A stretch of DNA of 64,000 nt from CAIRTM01 sp963723235 (GTDB lineage Bacteria; Desulfobacterota; WTBG01; CAIYCZ01; CAIRTM01), in contig CAVRPV010000019.1 in the NCBI GenBank assembly GCA_963723235.1, forward strand, positions 62,001 to 126,000. Direction: 5' to 3'. Positions within the stretch are counted from its first letter, which is position 1; the number at the start of each line of letters is the position of its first letter. Below are positions 8,378 to 17,572 of the stretch, piece after piece. The notes beneath the pieces were generated by a model. It was not told the origin of the DNA and did not search any database. It saw only the letters and a list, made by a program, of their open reading frames with translations. Position numbers and translations under genes: made by a program.

Positions 8378-8829
8378 AAAAATATTTTGTTGATTTGTTT
8401 CAAGGAGCGGTCAGCCTGCTGGACGGCATGCTCGTAACCCTGCAGGCACTTTTTTCGCGTCCGGTGACAGAGCCCTATCCGCGCCAAAGCGCCGAGCTCA
8501 CTCCCCGCTTCCGCGGCTGCCTTGCCCTTGTTCAGGATACTGATGGACTCGTGCTGTGCACGGCCTGCGGCCTGTGCACGCGCACCTGCCCCTCAGCCTG
8601 CCTGACGGTTGAGCGTGCTGCGGGAGAAAAACGCACACCGGAATCCTTTCGCTACGATATCTCACGCTGCAGCTTTTGCGGACAATGCGTAGACATCTGC
8701 CCGGTCAGCTCCCTGATGTTTAAACCTGTCCGCACACGAGTCTCCACAACTCGCCAAAACTTCTGCCTTGAATTGTGCCCGGCAGACCGACACACCGGTA
8801 GCCCCCGTGGTCCCGCCCTCAAGAGCTGA
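8374..8829 (+). CDS. nuoI: NADH-quinone oxidoreductase subunit I (two 4Fe-4S ferredoxin)
   Basis: NuoI carries clusters N6a and N6b. The 151-residue protein has two ferredoxin motifs, CTACGLCTRTCP near residue 63 and CSFCGQCVDICP near residue 99. The usual Pro-Thr-Gly-Ala after the second motif is replaced by VSSL. The C-terminal 35 residues do not resemble NuoI, and another frame from about 8718 may give a more plausible tail, so a frameshift is possible. No nuoJ-N or nuoEFG follows; the cluster stops here. Confidence 0.9.
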   Translation: MKKYFVDLFQGAVSLLDGMLVTLQALFSRPVTEPYPRQSAELTPRFRGCLALVQDTDGLVLCTACGLCTRTCPSACLTVERAAGEKRTPESFRYDISRCSFCGQCVDICPVSSLMFKPVRTRVSTTRQNFCLELCPADRHTGSPRGPALKS

Positions 8830-9031
8830 AACCCGTAACCCAAAATCCGCCGACACCCTATTAATGTGCAAACCTCTTTGTTAACCCTTAATGAGTATGG
8901 TGTCCCCGAATTTTTATTCTAATTTTTTCTTGTGCAATGATGCGGATGTCCCCGGAGTATGTTAAAATATATAGATGGGATGAAGGCCGATGCGAAAGTA
9001 TTGGCTTTGGAAAATACACGGGGAATTACTT

Positions 9032-9253
9032 ATGGACAAACAGGGCACAATAGAGAAGATGTTAGAAGCGATATATATTATAAAAGTACAAGGCATGCGC
9101 GGCGCAGGCCTTGATGCGGTCTATGAATTAAAAGGCATCTGTGACAAACTGCTCGCCGTACACGCCGCCCAAAAACGCACACCGGGATATTGCAGCAATG
9201 GTGATAAGGCGCCGATTTCTCTCGTTTCGGATCATTCAGAAGAAAAGGCATAA
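9032..9253 (+). CDS. Small hypothetical protein, 73 aa
   Basis: I do not recognise this frame. It could start at 8990 or, more likely, at 9032 (MDKQGTIEKML), after GGGGAA. It is a charged small protein with a helical first half and a polar tail. TTAAAAT at about 8959 may be a promoter -10 box. The surrounding 8830-9366 region otherwise holds nothing I can identify. Confidence 0.35.
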   Translation: MDKQGTIEKMLEAIYIIKVQGMRGAGLDAVYELKGICDKLLAVHAAQKRTPGYCSNGDKAPISLVSDHSEEKA

Positions 9254-9366
9254 ACAAAGCGGCAACCCTGAGCGATTTCGAACTGCCCCGCACCACAGGC
9301 TATAGATTCAAGTCCCTTCTTCTCCACAAAAAAATCATCGTGCCTAATAAAATCTGAGACACCGTA

Positions 9367-12042
9367 CTAATTTTGATCGGGCTTGGGAGGAGGGACGTCT
9401 TCTAGTTGCTTTTTCAAATCGGACAGGGCTGTCAGGGCCTGCAGGGGCGTGAGCGTGTTGATGTCGAGCCCGGCCAGCGCTTTTAAAACCGGGTTGTCGG
9501 CAAGGGCGTGACGCACACGCTCATCGGAATCATCGCGGGGGGAACCTTTAAGCGGCTGAAACAGCGGCAGGTCGTAAACCGAGCTGGAACCTTTTTTCTT
9601 CTTCAGAATCTGGCTGATTGATTCCTCGGAGATTTTTTCCTCCTCAAGGCACAGCAATATCTCTTCAGCGCGGTGAATGATCTCGCTCGGCAGGCCGGCC
9701 AGTTTGCCCACATGAATGCCGTAACTGCGGTCGGCGCTGCCGGGCTCGACCTTGCGCAGAAACAAAATCCGGTCCTCGATCTCCTTGACGGTAACCGTGT
9801 AGTTCCTGATGCCGGGGCGATGGTCGGCCAGTTCGGTAAGCTCATGGTAATGCGTGGCAAAGAGGCACTTGGGCGCAAAACTCGCGCGGCTCAGATATTC
9901 ACACACTGACCAGGCAATGCTGACACCGTCGAATGTAGAGGTTCCGCGTCCGATCTCATCGAACACCAGCAGGCTGCGCGAAGTGGCATTGTGCAGTATA
10001 TTGGCGGTTTCGATCATCTCGACCATGAACGTGCTCTCGCCGCGGGCGATATTGTCAGCTGCGCCTATGCGCGAAAAAACACGGTCAACAACACCCATGC
10101 GGGCCATGCGGGCCGGCACAAAAGAGCCCATCTGCGCCATAAGCGTAATGTGGGCAACCTGCCGGATAAAGGTTGATTTGCCGGCCATGTTCGGCCCCGT
10201 AATAATCAAGAGCTGATTATTGACGGTATCGAGATGCACGTCGTTGTCGACAAACGCGCCCTTCTCCAGCGACTGCTCCACCACCGGATGCCGGCCGCCG
10301 ACAATATAGATCGTTGAACTATCGCTTATCTCGGGTTTGCAGTACTTGTTTGCAATGGCGCACACGGCCAGAGAGGCCAGCACGTCCAGAACCGCGACAG
10401 CATCGGCGGTCTGCTGAATGGCGGCAATGCGCTCAAGGACAGCCAGGCGCACTTGCTCATAGATGCGCAGCTCAAGTTCATTGGCTCTTTCATCAGCCCC
10501 GAGAATTTTTTCCTCCCAGGATTTCAATTCAGGAACAATAAAGCGCTCGGAGTTGACCAGCGTCTGCTTGCGGATGAAGTAATCCGGCACCAGATGCAGG
10601 TTCGCGTTGGTGATGTCAATATAGTAGCCGAAGACCCGGTTATATTTTATCTTGAGCGATTTGATGCCGGTTTTCTCGGCTTCCTTTTTTTGCAGCTCAG
10701 CGATCCAGTCTTTGGCGTTGGTTGAAATGCCACGCAGTTCATCCAGCTCGGATGAATAGCCCGTGCGCACGACACCGCCATCGCGCACGCCCACCGGGGG
10801 CTGATCAACAATGGCGCTCTCTATCAGGTCAGCCACATCGCGCAATTCGTTCAGGTTCTCGAATTGCCTGCGTATCAAGACCGAAGAAAGACCGGCTGCC
10901 GCTTCTTTCAAACCGGGAACAGACCTGAGCGAGATCGCAAGTGCCACAAGATTGCGCGCCGAAGGTGTGCCGCAGTTGATGCGCCCCAGCAGCCGCTCCA
11001 GATCCTTGACCGGCTGCAAGAGACGGCGCACATGCTGTAGGGTGTCCGGCTTGCATGTCAGGGCTTCAATGGCGTCAAGGCGTTCGCGTATTTCAGCGGC
11101 GTTGAGCAGGGGGCGCAAAAGCCAGCTGCCCAGCAGGCGCGCTCCCATGGGAGTCAGGCTGTGATTGAGAACGCTGAACAGGGTAGGTGCATGCCGCTCG
11201 CCAGAGACCGGCGAGAACAGTTCAAGGTTGCGTATAGTCTGTCGGTCAAGCCGCATGTAGCGGCTGTGCTGCACCACGCGCGGAGCCCTGAGATGATCAA
11301 GCGCGGTGTGCATATTGTCCTGCAGATAGTAGAGAAGCGCGCCGGCGCAGCTCAGGGCGGCGCTCATGGACTCGATGCCGAAACTCGCCAGAGACTGAAC
11401 GTGGAACTGCTCGCACAGCCGCCTTCCAGCCTGGGTCCGGTCAAAAATCCAGCTTTCATATTCGTTGATAACCGGGTGCAATTCCCGCAGCACCCCCTGT
11501 AAGCCAGCCTCCGCGCTGTCGGCTATAACCAGCTCGCTGGGGCGCAGCCGCAGCAGCTCATCAGTGATGTCGGAGAGAGAAGCCTGCTCGCACAGCACAA
11601 AATCGCCGGTGCCCAGGTCAAGCGCCGCACAGCCCCAGCATGTTTTATCTTTGTATACAGCAGCAATATAATTACAGGCGCCGGGGGAGTCGGCATCATC
11701 CTCAAGGTTGGTGCCGGGAGAAACCATGCGCACAACTTCGCGCTTGACCAGGCCTTTTGTCTGGCTCGGGTCTTCCACCTGCTCGCACACGGCAACCTTT
11801 AAACCAGCCCGGTTCAGCCGGTTAATATAGGCCTGGGCGGCATGGTAGGGAACGCCGCACATGGGAACCTTGCCCGAGTCGCCGCCGTCGCGGGCAGTCA
11901 GGGTGATATCTAGAATTGCTGCGGCCCGCCGGGCATCTTCAAAAAACATCTCATAAAAATCTCCCATGCGGAAAAAAAGCACGGTGTCTTCGCCGAGCGT
12001 AGCGCGAATCGACTGATACTGTCTGAACATGGGAGTGGACAT
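9367..12042 (-). CDS. mutS: DNA mismatch repair ATPase MutS
   Basis: MutS recognises mismatches and small loops and recruits MutL. The 891-residue protein is full length. The mismatch-wedge Phe and Glu are in FFRMGDFYEMF near residue 28. The ATPase domain has Walker A GPNMAGKST near residue 620, then DEIGRGTSTFDG and the dimer-interface segment FATHYHELTEL. The C-terminus keeps the helical dimerisation region. It lies downstream of the zinc-ribbon gene on the same strand. No frameshift is seen over 2.7 kb. Confidence 0.97.
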   Translation of the reverse strand: MSTPMFRQYQSIRATLGEDTVLFFRMGDFYEMFFEDARRAAAILDITLTARDGGDSGKVPMCGVPYHAAQAYINRLNRAGLKVAVCEQVEDPSQTKGLVKREVVRMVSPGTNLEDDADSPGACNYIAAVYKDKTCWGCAALDLGTGDFVLCEQASLSDITDELLRLRPSELVIADSAEAGLQGVLRELHPVINEYESWIFDRTQAGRRLCEQFHVQSLASFGIESMSAALSCAGALLYYLQDNMHTALDHLRAPRVVQHSRYMRLDRQTIRNLELFSPVSGERHAPTLFSVLNHSLTPMGARLLGSWLLRPLLNAAEIRERLDAIEALTCKPDTLQHVRRLLQPVKDLERLLGRINCGTPSARNLVALAISLRSVPGLKEAAAGLSSVLIRRQFENLNELRDVADLIESAIVDQPPVGVRDGGVVRTGYSSELDELRGISTNAKDWIAELQKKEAEKTGIKSLKIKYNRVFGYYIDITNANLHLVPDYFIRKQTLVNSERFIVPELKSWEEKILGADERANELELRIYEQVRLAVLERIAAIQQTADAVAVLDVLASLAVCAIANKYCKPEISDSSTIYIVGGRHPVVEQSLEKGAFVDNDVHLDTVNNQLLIITGPNMAGKSTFIRQVAHITLMAQMGSFVPARMARMGVVDRVFSRIGAADNIARGESTFMVEMIETANILHNATSRSLLVFDEIGRGTSTFDGVSIAWSVCEYLSRASFAPKCLFATHYHELTELADHRPGIRNYTVTVKEIEDRILFLRKVEPGSADRSYGIHVGKLAGLPSEIIHRAEEILLCLEEEKISEESISQILKKKKGSSSVYDLPLFQPLKGSPRDDSDERVRHALADNPVLKALAGLDINTLTPLQALTALSDLKKQLEDVPPPKPDQN

Positions 12043-12149
12043 AAGAAGAAAACCGCAAACAAAAGCGCCCCGTAAAACCTCAGGTGCTTGTCATGAAACA
12101 CACGCGTTAGAGAAACCGATAGTGTTCTAGTCCCGGACAGCCACGCTCA

Positions 12150-12884
12150 TCAGACCGATTGCTGCTCCTCAGCAGCCGCGCTGCGGTCAACATACAGAAT
12201 ACGCTTACAGTGCGGACAAGTATGCAGCTGGTCACCCTGCACAACTTCATTATACAGCTGCGGGGGGATTTTCATGCTGCAGCCAAAGCAATATTCATTG
12301 TCAGCCAGCACAACCGCTATACCCTTACGGGTCTTGAAAATCTGGTGATATGTCCTCAGCATGTCAGGCTTAAGCTCCTGCTGCAGGGCTTCGCGCTCCT
12401 GTTTCTGCTTTTCAATATCGGCAAGATAGTCGCGCAGTTCGGTTTCGGCCTGATATTTCTTGGCGTCAAAGCGCTGCTGGGCTTCCTTGAGTGCCGCCTC
12501 CGCGCCGGATATCAATTCCTTTGTTTTTTCAACGGCATCCATGGCCAGAATAATATCCTCCTCCTTCTTGCCGATTACCTGCTCAATGGATGTAATTTCA
12601 TGCTGGGCGGCCGTGTATTCCTTGTTGGTTTTAATGGCCATCATTTTTTCCTGCACCTTGCGCTTTTGGTCCTCAAGCACCTTCATGGCCGCTTCATGCT
12701 CACGGCGTTTTTTCACCTGCTCGTCAACCTCCTGCTGAACGGCTGTACTTTTTTGGGCTTCGATGTCCAGCTCTGCCTGAAGCCTGTTCACTTCTTCCTC
12801 AAACTGCCGCTGAAGCGTTTCAGCACGTTTGATGTTTGAGTCTATAGCCTGTAGCCTGAAGAGCAATTCCAACTGTTTTTTCAA
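12150..12884 (-). CDS. Coiled-coil protein with C4-type zinc ribbon
   Basis: The start is TTG at 12884, because AAAGGAGG lies five bases upstream (12890-12897); a longer frame back to 12998 has no such signal. The 244-residue protein is a long coiled coil (about residues 5-170) rich in Glu, Lys and Gln. It ends with a zinc ribbon of two CxxC pairs, YCFGCSMKIPPQ and TCPHCKRILY. This architecture matches the CT398-like zinc-ribbon family (zf-RING_7), widespread and of unclear function, proposed to bind nucleic acid. It sits between mutS and the tRNA/rpoD group. Confidence 0.85.
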   Translation of the reverse strand: MKKQLELLFRLQAIDSNIKRAETLQRQFEEEVNRLQAELDIEAQKSTAVQQEVDEQVKKRREHEAAMKVLEDQKRKVQEKMMAIKTNKEYTAAQHEITSIEQVIGKKEEDIILAMDAVEKTKELISGAEAALKEAQQRFDAKKYQAETELRDYLADIEKQKQEREALQQELKPDMLRTYHQIFKTRKGIAVVLADNEYCFGCSMKIPPQLYNEVVQGDQLHTCPHCKRILYVDRSAAAEEQQSV

Positions 12885-12987
12885 ACCGACCTCCTTTACC
12901 TGTGAATACCTGCCGAAAAACAAACCGCTCGCGTTTCCGGCTGTGTTAAAATATATCCGGTTATTGCCCGGCTGTGCCGGCGGGCAT

Positions 12988-13017
12988 AAAAAAAGCACCC
13001 GCGCAGTGGGGTGCTTT
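12988..13017 (-). terminator. Rho-independent terminator after the CAU tRNA
   Basis: Read on the minus strand, the AAGCACCCC / GGGTGCTT stem is followed by a run of seven T (12988-12994). It lies about 80 bases downstream of the tRNA and probably ends the rpsU-dnaG-rpoD-tRNA transcript. Confidence 0.8.
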
Positions 13018-13096
13018 ATTACAACAGCGTCCGGATGCTGTTACTCCATAAAAGGCGCTATCCGTTCTCAACATTGTTTTCTCTCGTTAGAAGGTT

Positions 13097-13172
13097 TGGT
13101 GGGCTCACCAGGGTTCGAACCTGGGACCATCCGGTTATGAGCCGGATGCTCTACCAGCTGAGCTATAAGCCC
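13097..13172 (-). tRNA. tRNA with CAU anticodon (Met elongator or Ile2)
   Basis: A complete 76-base cloverleaf is read on the minus strand. The acceptor stem GGGCTTA pairs with TGAGCCC with one G-T pair. The D arm is GCTC..GAGC. The anticodon arm is TCCGG-CTCATAA-CCGGA and the T arm is CCAGG-TTCGAAC-CCTGG. The 3' CCA is encoded. The CAT anticodon is read either as elongator methionine or, after lysidine modification, as isoleucine AUA; I cannot decide. It is not the initiator type, which would have a mismatched first pair and three G-C pairs in the anticodon stem. Confidence 0.95.
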
Positions 13173-13189
13173 GTTACTTCTACCCGGCT

Positions 13190-13270
13190 ATTGAAAAAAA
13201 CCTGTCTGCTTGGTTGTGCTCATCATTCGCACGCCTTGCATCCCGATATTTTTAAACAGCCTGTTTTCAA
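13190..13270. repeat. MITE-like element (family A copy)
   Basis: The right end TTTTTAAACAGCCTGTT matches the terminal repeat of the element at 1390-1461. The interior, read in reverse, contains GGGATGCAAGGCGTGCG, matching its core. The left end TTGAAAAAAACCTGT is degenerate. It fills the space between rpoD and the tRNA. Confidence 0.6.
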
Positions 13271-13296
13271 TACCTGTTTCAAAAACCTGCTACATA

Positions 13297-15048
13297 TCAG
13301 TATTCGACGAAACTCTTCAGTTTTTTGTTGCGGATCGGATGCCGCAGTTTTCTCAGGGCCTTGGCCTCAATCTGGCGGATGCGCTCACGCGTTACATCAA
13401 AATCGCGGCCGACCTCCTCAAGCGTATGATCGGCGCGCTCGCCGATACCGAAACGCAGACGCAGCACCTTTTCCTCGCGCGGCGTCAGCGTACCCAGCAC
13501 CCGCTGCGTCTGATCGGACAGATTTTTATACGTGACCGAATCCAGCGGGCTGGCAATTTTTTTGTCCTCAATGAAATCCCCAAGATGGCTGTCTTCCTCC
13601 TCGCCGATCGGTGTTTCAAGCGATATGGGTTCCTTGGCGATTTTCAAAACCTTGCGCACTTTTTCAAGCGGCAGCTCCATTTTCTCGGCAATCTCCTCGG
13701 GCACAGGCTCGCGTCCGTTTTCCTGCACCAGGTAACGCGAGGTACGGATGAGCTTATTGATGGTCTCAATCATGTGCACCGGAATTCTGATCGTGCGGGC
13801 CTGATCGGCGATGGCGCGGGTAATGGCCTGCCGGATCCACCAGGTGGCATACGTGCTGAATTTGTAGCCGCGCTGATACTCAAATTTTTCAACAGCCTTG
13901 ATAAGGCCGATATTGCCTTCCTGAATCAGGTCTAAAAACTGCAATCCGCGGTTGGTATATTTTTTTGCCAGGCTCACCACCAGGCGCAGATTGGAGCGCA
14001 CCAGCTCATCCTTGGCGATTTTCGCCCGCTTCTCACCGCGCTCAATGCGACTGATTGCATCTTTGAGGCTGGTCACAGGCAGGCCTGATTCTTTCTCCAT
14101 CAGGCGGATCTGCTTGGTGTAATCACGGATCTCACTATCCAGATCCTGCAGGTCCTCGACTTTCAGCCCGAATTTACGCTTGATTTTGCGCTGCTCGTTC
14201 TTATCATCACGGCCCTGCCGGATCATGCGCCGGATTTCAGTCGGATCGAGTCCCACTTTGCGGCAGCATCGTGTTATGCGGCGCTCAAAGGCCTCCACCT
14301 CTTTCAAAAACCCCCGCAGCCGTATCACGACCCGATCCAGATATTTTTTCTTTATCCGGAGTTTTTTTAACGCGTCAAACAGTTCAATCTTGTTGCTTGC
14401 AACTTGGCTGCTCAATAACTTTTTGCGCTTTTCGCTCAGTTCCTTTTTTGTCGCCAGCCGCAGGGTTAACTTTTCATTTTCATAGTACAGCTTGCCGATA
14501 TGCTCAACCTGAGCCAGGAAGCCGGCCACATAGCCTTCCTCGTCAATTTCGTTATCTTCATCATCAAGCCCGGTAATTATTTCGCGGATGGACATCTCGC
14601 CGTTCTCAAGCGCAGTGCCGAGCTGCAGGGTTTCCTCAACCGTTATCGGTGAATTCAACACAACATCCAGAACCTCTGACTCACCATCCTCAATCCGACG
14701 CGCGATACGCACCTCTTCCTCACGGGACAGCAGAGAAACCGAGCCCATTTCTTTCAAATACATGCGCACGGGATCGTTCATTCTCCCGTAGAGGTCTTTT
14801 TCCTCATGCTGCGGGGCATCATCCTGCGCGGCCGCCTTGGCGGACTTGCTGGGTACGCGCACGCCCTGGCCCGAATCAACGATTTCAATGTCCATCTCGC
14901 CGAACATGTGCATCAGCTCATCGATCTGATCAGGAGATACCATTTCGGGCGGCAAAACATCATTGACTTCATCATAGGTAAGAAAACCCTTCTCCTTACC
15001 GATATCAATCAGCTGCTTTACCTGCTCGATTTTGGGTTTACGTCCCAT
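13297..15048 (-). CDS. rpoD: Primary RNA polymerase sigma factor RpoD (sigma-70)
   Basis: The 583-residue protein is the housekeeping sigma factor. Region 1.1 is at the N-terminus. Regions 2.1-2.4 contain NLRLVVSLAKKYTNRGLQFL and YKFSTYATWWIRQAITRAIA. Region 3 follows, and region 4.2 carries the helix-turn-helix EVGRDFDVTRERIRQIEAKA. The non-conserved segment between 1.2 and 2.1 is long, as in proteobacterial RpoD. It is the third gene of the classic rpsU-dnaG-rpoD order. It recognises the TTGACA/TATAAT promoters found in this window. Confidence 0.97.
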   Translation of the reverse strand: MGRKPKIEQVKQLIDIGKEKGFLTYDEVNDVLPPEMVSPDQIDELMHMFGEMDIEIVDSGQGVRVPSKSAKAAAQDDAPQHEEKDLYGRMNDPVRMYLKEMGSVSLLSREEEVRIARRIEDGESEVLDVVLNSPITVEETLQLGTALENGEMSIREIITGLDDEDNEIDEEGYVAGFLAQVEHIGKLYYENEKLTLRLATKKELSEKRKKLLSSQVASNKIELFDALKKLRIKKKYLDRVVIRLRGFLKEVEAFERRITRCCRKVGLDPTEIRRMIRQGRDDKNEQRKIKRKFGLKVEDLQDLDSEIRDYTKQIRLMEKESGLPVTSLKDAISRIERGEKRAKIAKDELVRSNLRLVVSLAKKYTNRGLQFLDLIQEGNIGLIKAVEKFEYQRGYKFSTYATWWIRQAITRAIADQARTIRIPVHMIETINKLIRTSRYLVQENGREPVPEEIAEKMELPLEKVRKVLKIAKEPISLETPIGEEEDSHLGDFIEDKKIASPLDSVTYKNLSDQTQRVLGTLTPREEKVLRLRFGIGERADHTLEEVGRDFDVTRERIRQIEAKALRKLRHPIRNKKLKSFVEY

Positions 15049-15068
15049 CTATGCGGCTGCTTCAGACA

Positions 15069-15226
15069 TCTTCACCGTCAAATGTTGCCGCACTCGTAAA
15101 AAGTCCGAATCCTGCGTTGCGCCGCATCCTCAGGCATTGCGGCGTACAGCAAGTACGCCTCATTCCTTCGGATTTGCGCGCCTTGCCTGCGAACTTTACA
15201 AACAATTCTTCAACCGTCAAATGTTG
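15069..15226. mobile_element. MITE-like element (family B) flanked by direct repeats of the dnaG 3' end
   Basis: The element (about 15089-15206) opens CACTCGTAAAAAGTCCG and ends near TTGCGCGCCTTGCC, with CGGCGTACAGCAAGTACGCC as an internal palindrome. It is flanked by near-identical 20-bp direct repeats at 15069-15088 and 15207-15226, both containing CCGTCAAATGTTGC. The repeats encode the dnaG C-terminus, so they look like a target-site duplication. A related element lies at 20642-20731. Confidence 0.7.
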
Positions 15227-17015
15227 CTTTCTGTATCTGACGCATCTCCTGCAGCAGATCCTGATACCCGCGCTGATGTTCCCGCGCAGCAGATTCATCC
15301 CGGGACGCTTCAGCCTGTTTCATAAGCGCGGTCACGCGTTCCCGCGCCCGCGCATTTTTTTTAAGTCGTATGTCACGGATACAGTCCGTGAGAATTTTTT
15401 GCGCCGGGCCTTCATGCGACTCTGCATAAGCCGCCTCGGCCAGCAACTTCTTTCCAGCCGCATCCGGCACGGCATCCATAAGTGTTTCCAGATCAAGCCT
15501 GGCGCCGTCCCGGCTGTGTTCAAGCAAATGCCGGCACAGGTGCTGTATAGCCGGATCTGCAAAATCATCCAGGATCTCCGACCGGCTGATTGTGGCTGAT
15601 GTTTCCGGATGCGTGAACATCAGCTGCAAAATCAATTTTTCGGCATTTCTATGAAAATCTGAACGCTTTTCCGGTTTATATACTTCGGGTCCGGGCACAG
15701 TGCCCGCCCGACTGTCGCGCATGCGGGCAATGACCTGCTGTTCCTGCAGGCCAAGACGCCTGGCCAGTCTTTGAACATACAGCTGGCGCTCCAGCGGATC
15801 GCTCAATTGTGCCAGTATGGCAAGCACTGCGTCACAGGCCGCAACTTTGCCGGCCGGATCGGCAATCGCATGATTTTGTATTGTTTTTTCAATAACATGG
15901 TCAAGCACAGGTCCGGCATTGTCCATGTAATCCTTAAATTTTTCGGGCCCGTTGTGCTTGACGAAACTATCCGGATCCTCTCCCGTCGGCAACAGTATGA
16001 ACCGCGGGGTCAATTGCGCGGCCAGAAACGGCTCAAGGCTGCGAACCATCGCGTTTTCACCGGCCGTATCAGCATCAAAGACCATAATAATATTCTGCGA
16101 ATAGCGCCTGAGCAGCTGTATATGCTGTTCACTCAAAGCTGTTCCCAGCGCGGCAACCACATTCACTATTCCAGCCTGATACAGCGTAATGGCGTCCAGA
16201 TAGCCTTCGACAACCAACACCTGGTTTTCCCGCGATATATGCTGGGACGCCAGCGGCAGCCCGTAGAGACTGCCGCGCTTGCTGTATATCGACGATTCGG
16301 GCGAATTTAAGTATTTAGGCTCACCCTCATCAATTATGCGACCCCCGAACCCGATAACCTGCCGCGCACTGTTGCGGATCGGGAATATAATTCTATTCCT
16401 GAACCGGTCATAGGAGCCACCGGCCTTCCGGGAGGCAAGCAGTCCGATCTCCTGCGCCTTTTCCAGCGAAAATCCCTTCGCACGCAACTGCCCTGTAAGC
16501 GTATCCCAGGCATCCGGCGCAAAACCGATTTCAAAGGTCTCAATGGTTCCGGCGCTTATACCGCGCTCCGAAAGATACTGCCGCGCACGCCCGGCTCGAG
16601 GATCTTTGTGCAGCAGCTCAGCGTATATCCGGGCCGCTTCCGCAGTGATTGCAAAGAGCTCTTCGCGCTCTTCAAGCCGTGCGGCTTCCTGTGGGCTGAG
16701 CCGGCGCTCGGGCAGCGTTATGCCGCAGCGCTGAGCCAGGTGCCTGACCGCTTCCGGAAACGTCATATTTTCCCGTTTCATCAGAAACGTAAAAACATTA
16801 CCACCTTCACCGCATCCGAAACAGTGAAACGACTGGCGACTTTCGTTGACAAAGAACGATGGGGTCTTTTCATTATGAAACGGACAAAGACCCCGGTGGT
16901 TAATACCTGTTTTTTTCAGGCTGACATAATCGGAGATGACATCGACTATACTGCATGATTCCCGGACGGAGCTGATGACTTCTTCGGGAATGGGGTTTGC
17001 TCTGGGTTCCGGCAT
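15210..17015 (-). CDS. dnaG: DNA primase DnaG
   Basis: DnaG makes RNA primers for replication. The 601-residue protein has the N-terminal CHC2 zinc finger (CPFHNEKTPSF with HCFGCGEGG, residues 43-70). The TOPRIM catalytic core contains VLVVEGYLDAITLYQAG and VFDADTAGENA, and a helical DnaB-binding C-terminal domain follows. The stop at 15210 lies in the junction with a repeat element. An upstream remnant of the same end reads ATFDGEDV, so the element probably shortened the protein by a few residues. It is second in the rpsU-dnaG-rpoD operon. Confidence 0.96.
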   Translation of the reverse strand: MPEPRANPIPEEVISSVRESCSIVDVISDYVSLKKTGINHRGLCPFHNEKTPSFFVNESRQSFHCFGCGEGGNVFTFLMKRENMTFPEAVRHLAQRCGITLPERRLSPQEAARLEEREELFAITAEAARIYAELLHKDPRAGRARQYLSERGISAGTIETFEIGFAPDAWDTLTGQLRAKGFSLEKAQEIGLLASRKAGGSYDRFRNRIIFPIRNSARQVIGFGGRIIDEGEPKYLNSPESSIYSKRGSLYGLPLASQHISRENQVLVVEGYLDAITLYQAGIVNVVAALGTALSEQHIQLLRRYSQNIIMVFDADTAGENAMVRSLEPFLAAQLTPRFILLPTGEDPDSFVKHNGPEKFKDYMDNAGPVLDHVIEKTIQNHAIADPAGKVAACDAVLAILAQLSDPLERQLYVQRLARRLGLQEQQVIARMRDSRAGTVPGPEVYKPEKRSDFHRNAEKLILQLMFTHPETSATISRSEILDDFADPAIQHLCRHLLEHSRDGARLDLETLMDAVPDAAGKKLLAEAAYAESHEGPAQKILTDCIRDIRLKKNARARERVTALMKQAEASRDESAAREHQRGYQDLLQEMRQIQKATFDG

Positions 17016-17178
17016 TAGTCGTTATAGAAGACGTTAATCCCGCCCGGGGTACCGAACAGCAGTGCAATGCAGCACAACCGCAGAGAACCTCGCATCCTGC
17101 GCACAACCTGCGGGCTTTTGCGGCTGAGCGCCATCATATCATATCGTGCGAGCCTGCACGCTCGTGTCTCTTTGCCTG

Positions 17179-17379
17179 TTACTGAAAAGAGCTCAATGAG
17201 CGCAATTTCAATGCACGTTTGCGAGCAGTTACTGCCTTCTTTTTCCTGCGAAGGCTCGGCTTGTCGAAAAACTGCCGTTTGCGGACTTCAGTTAAAATCC
17301 CTGCCTTTTCACACTGTTTTTTGAATCGGCGCAACGCAATTTCAAACGGTTCTTTTTCACGAACAACTATATCCGGCAT
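17179..17379 (-). CDS. rpsU: 30S ribosomal protein S21
   Basis: S21 is a small basic protein of the 30S platform needed for initiation. The 66-residue protein starts at 17379 after an AAAGGGG site. It has the family pattern IVVREKEPFEIALRRFKKQC followed by a Lys/Arg-rich tail (RRKKKAVTARKRALK). It heads the rpsU-dnaG-rpoD group and has its own consensus promoter. Confidence 0.93.
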   Translation of the reverse strand: MPDIVVREKEPFEIALRRFKKQCEKAGILTEVRKRQFFDKPSLRRKKKAVTARKRALKLRSLSSFQ

Positions 17380-17535
17380 ATGTTTCACCCCTTTCCCTGT
17401 ATGGATTTCCATCCACAGAAAAAGCGGGTTCCGGGGACATCTCACTACGACTGCGAATTGGACCCACCCCTTTCCGGGTTAGCACTGTCAGGTGCAATAA
17501 AACCATGCAAAACATTACACATATATAAACGTTTT

Positions 17536-17563
17536 ATTATAGCCCCAAAACCGAGATTGTCAA
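17536..17563 (-). promoter_or_regulatory. Consensus sigma-70 promoter of rpsU-dnaG-rpoD
   Basis: On the minus strand, TTGACA (17558-17563) and TATAAT (17536-17541) are separated by 16 bases; both boxes are perfect. The start of rpsU lies about 155 bases downstream, leaving room for a leader. The site sits between ptsI and rpsU. Confidence 0.82.
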
Positions 17564-17572
17564 GATTATTTT

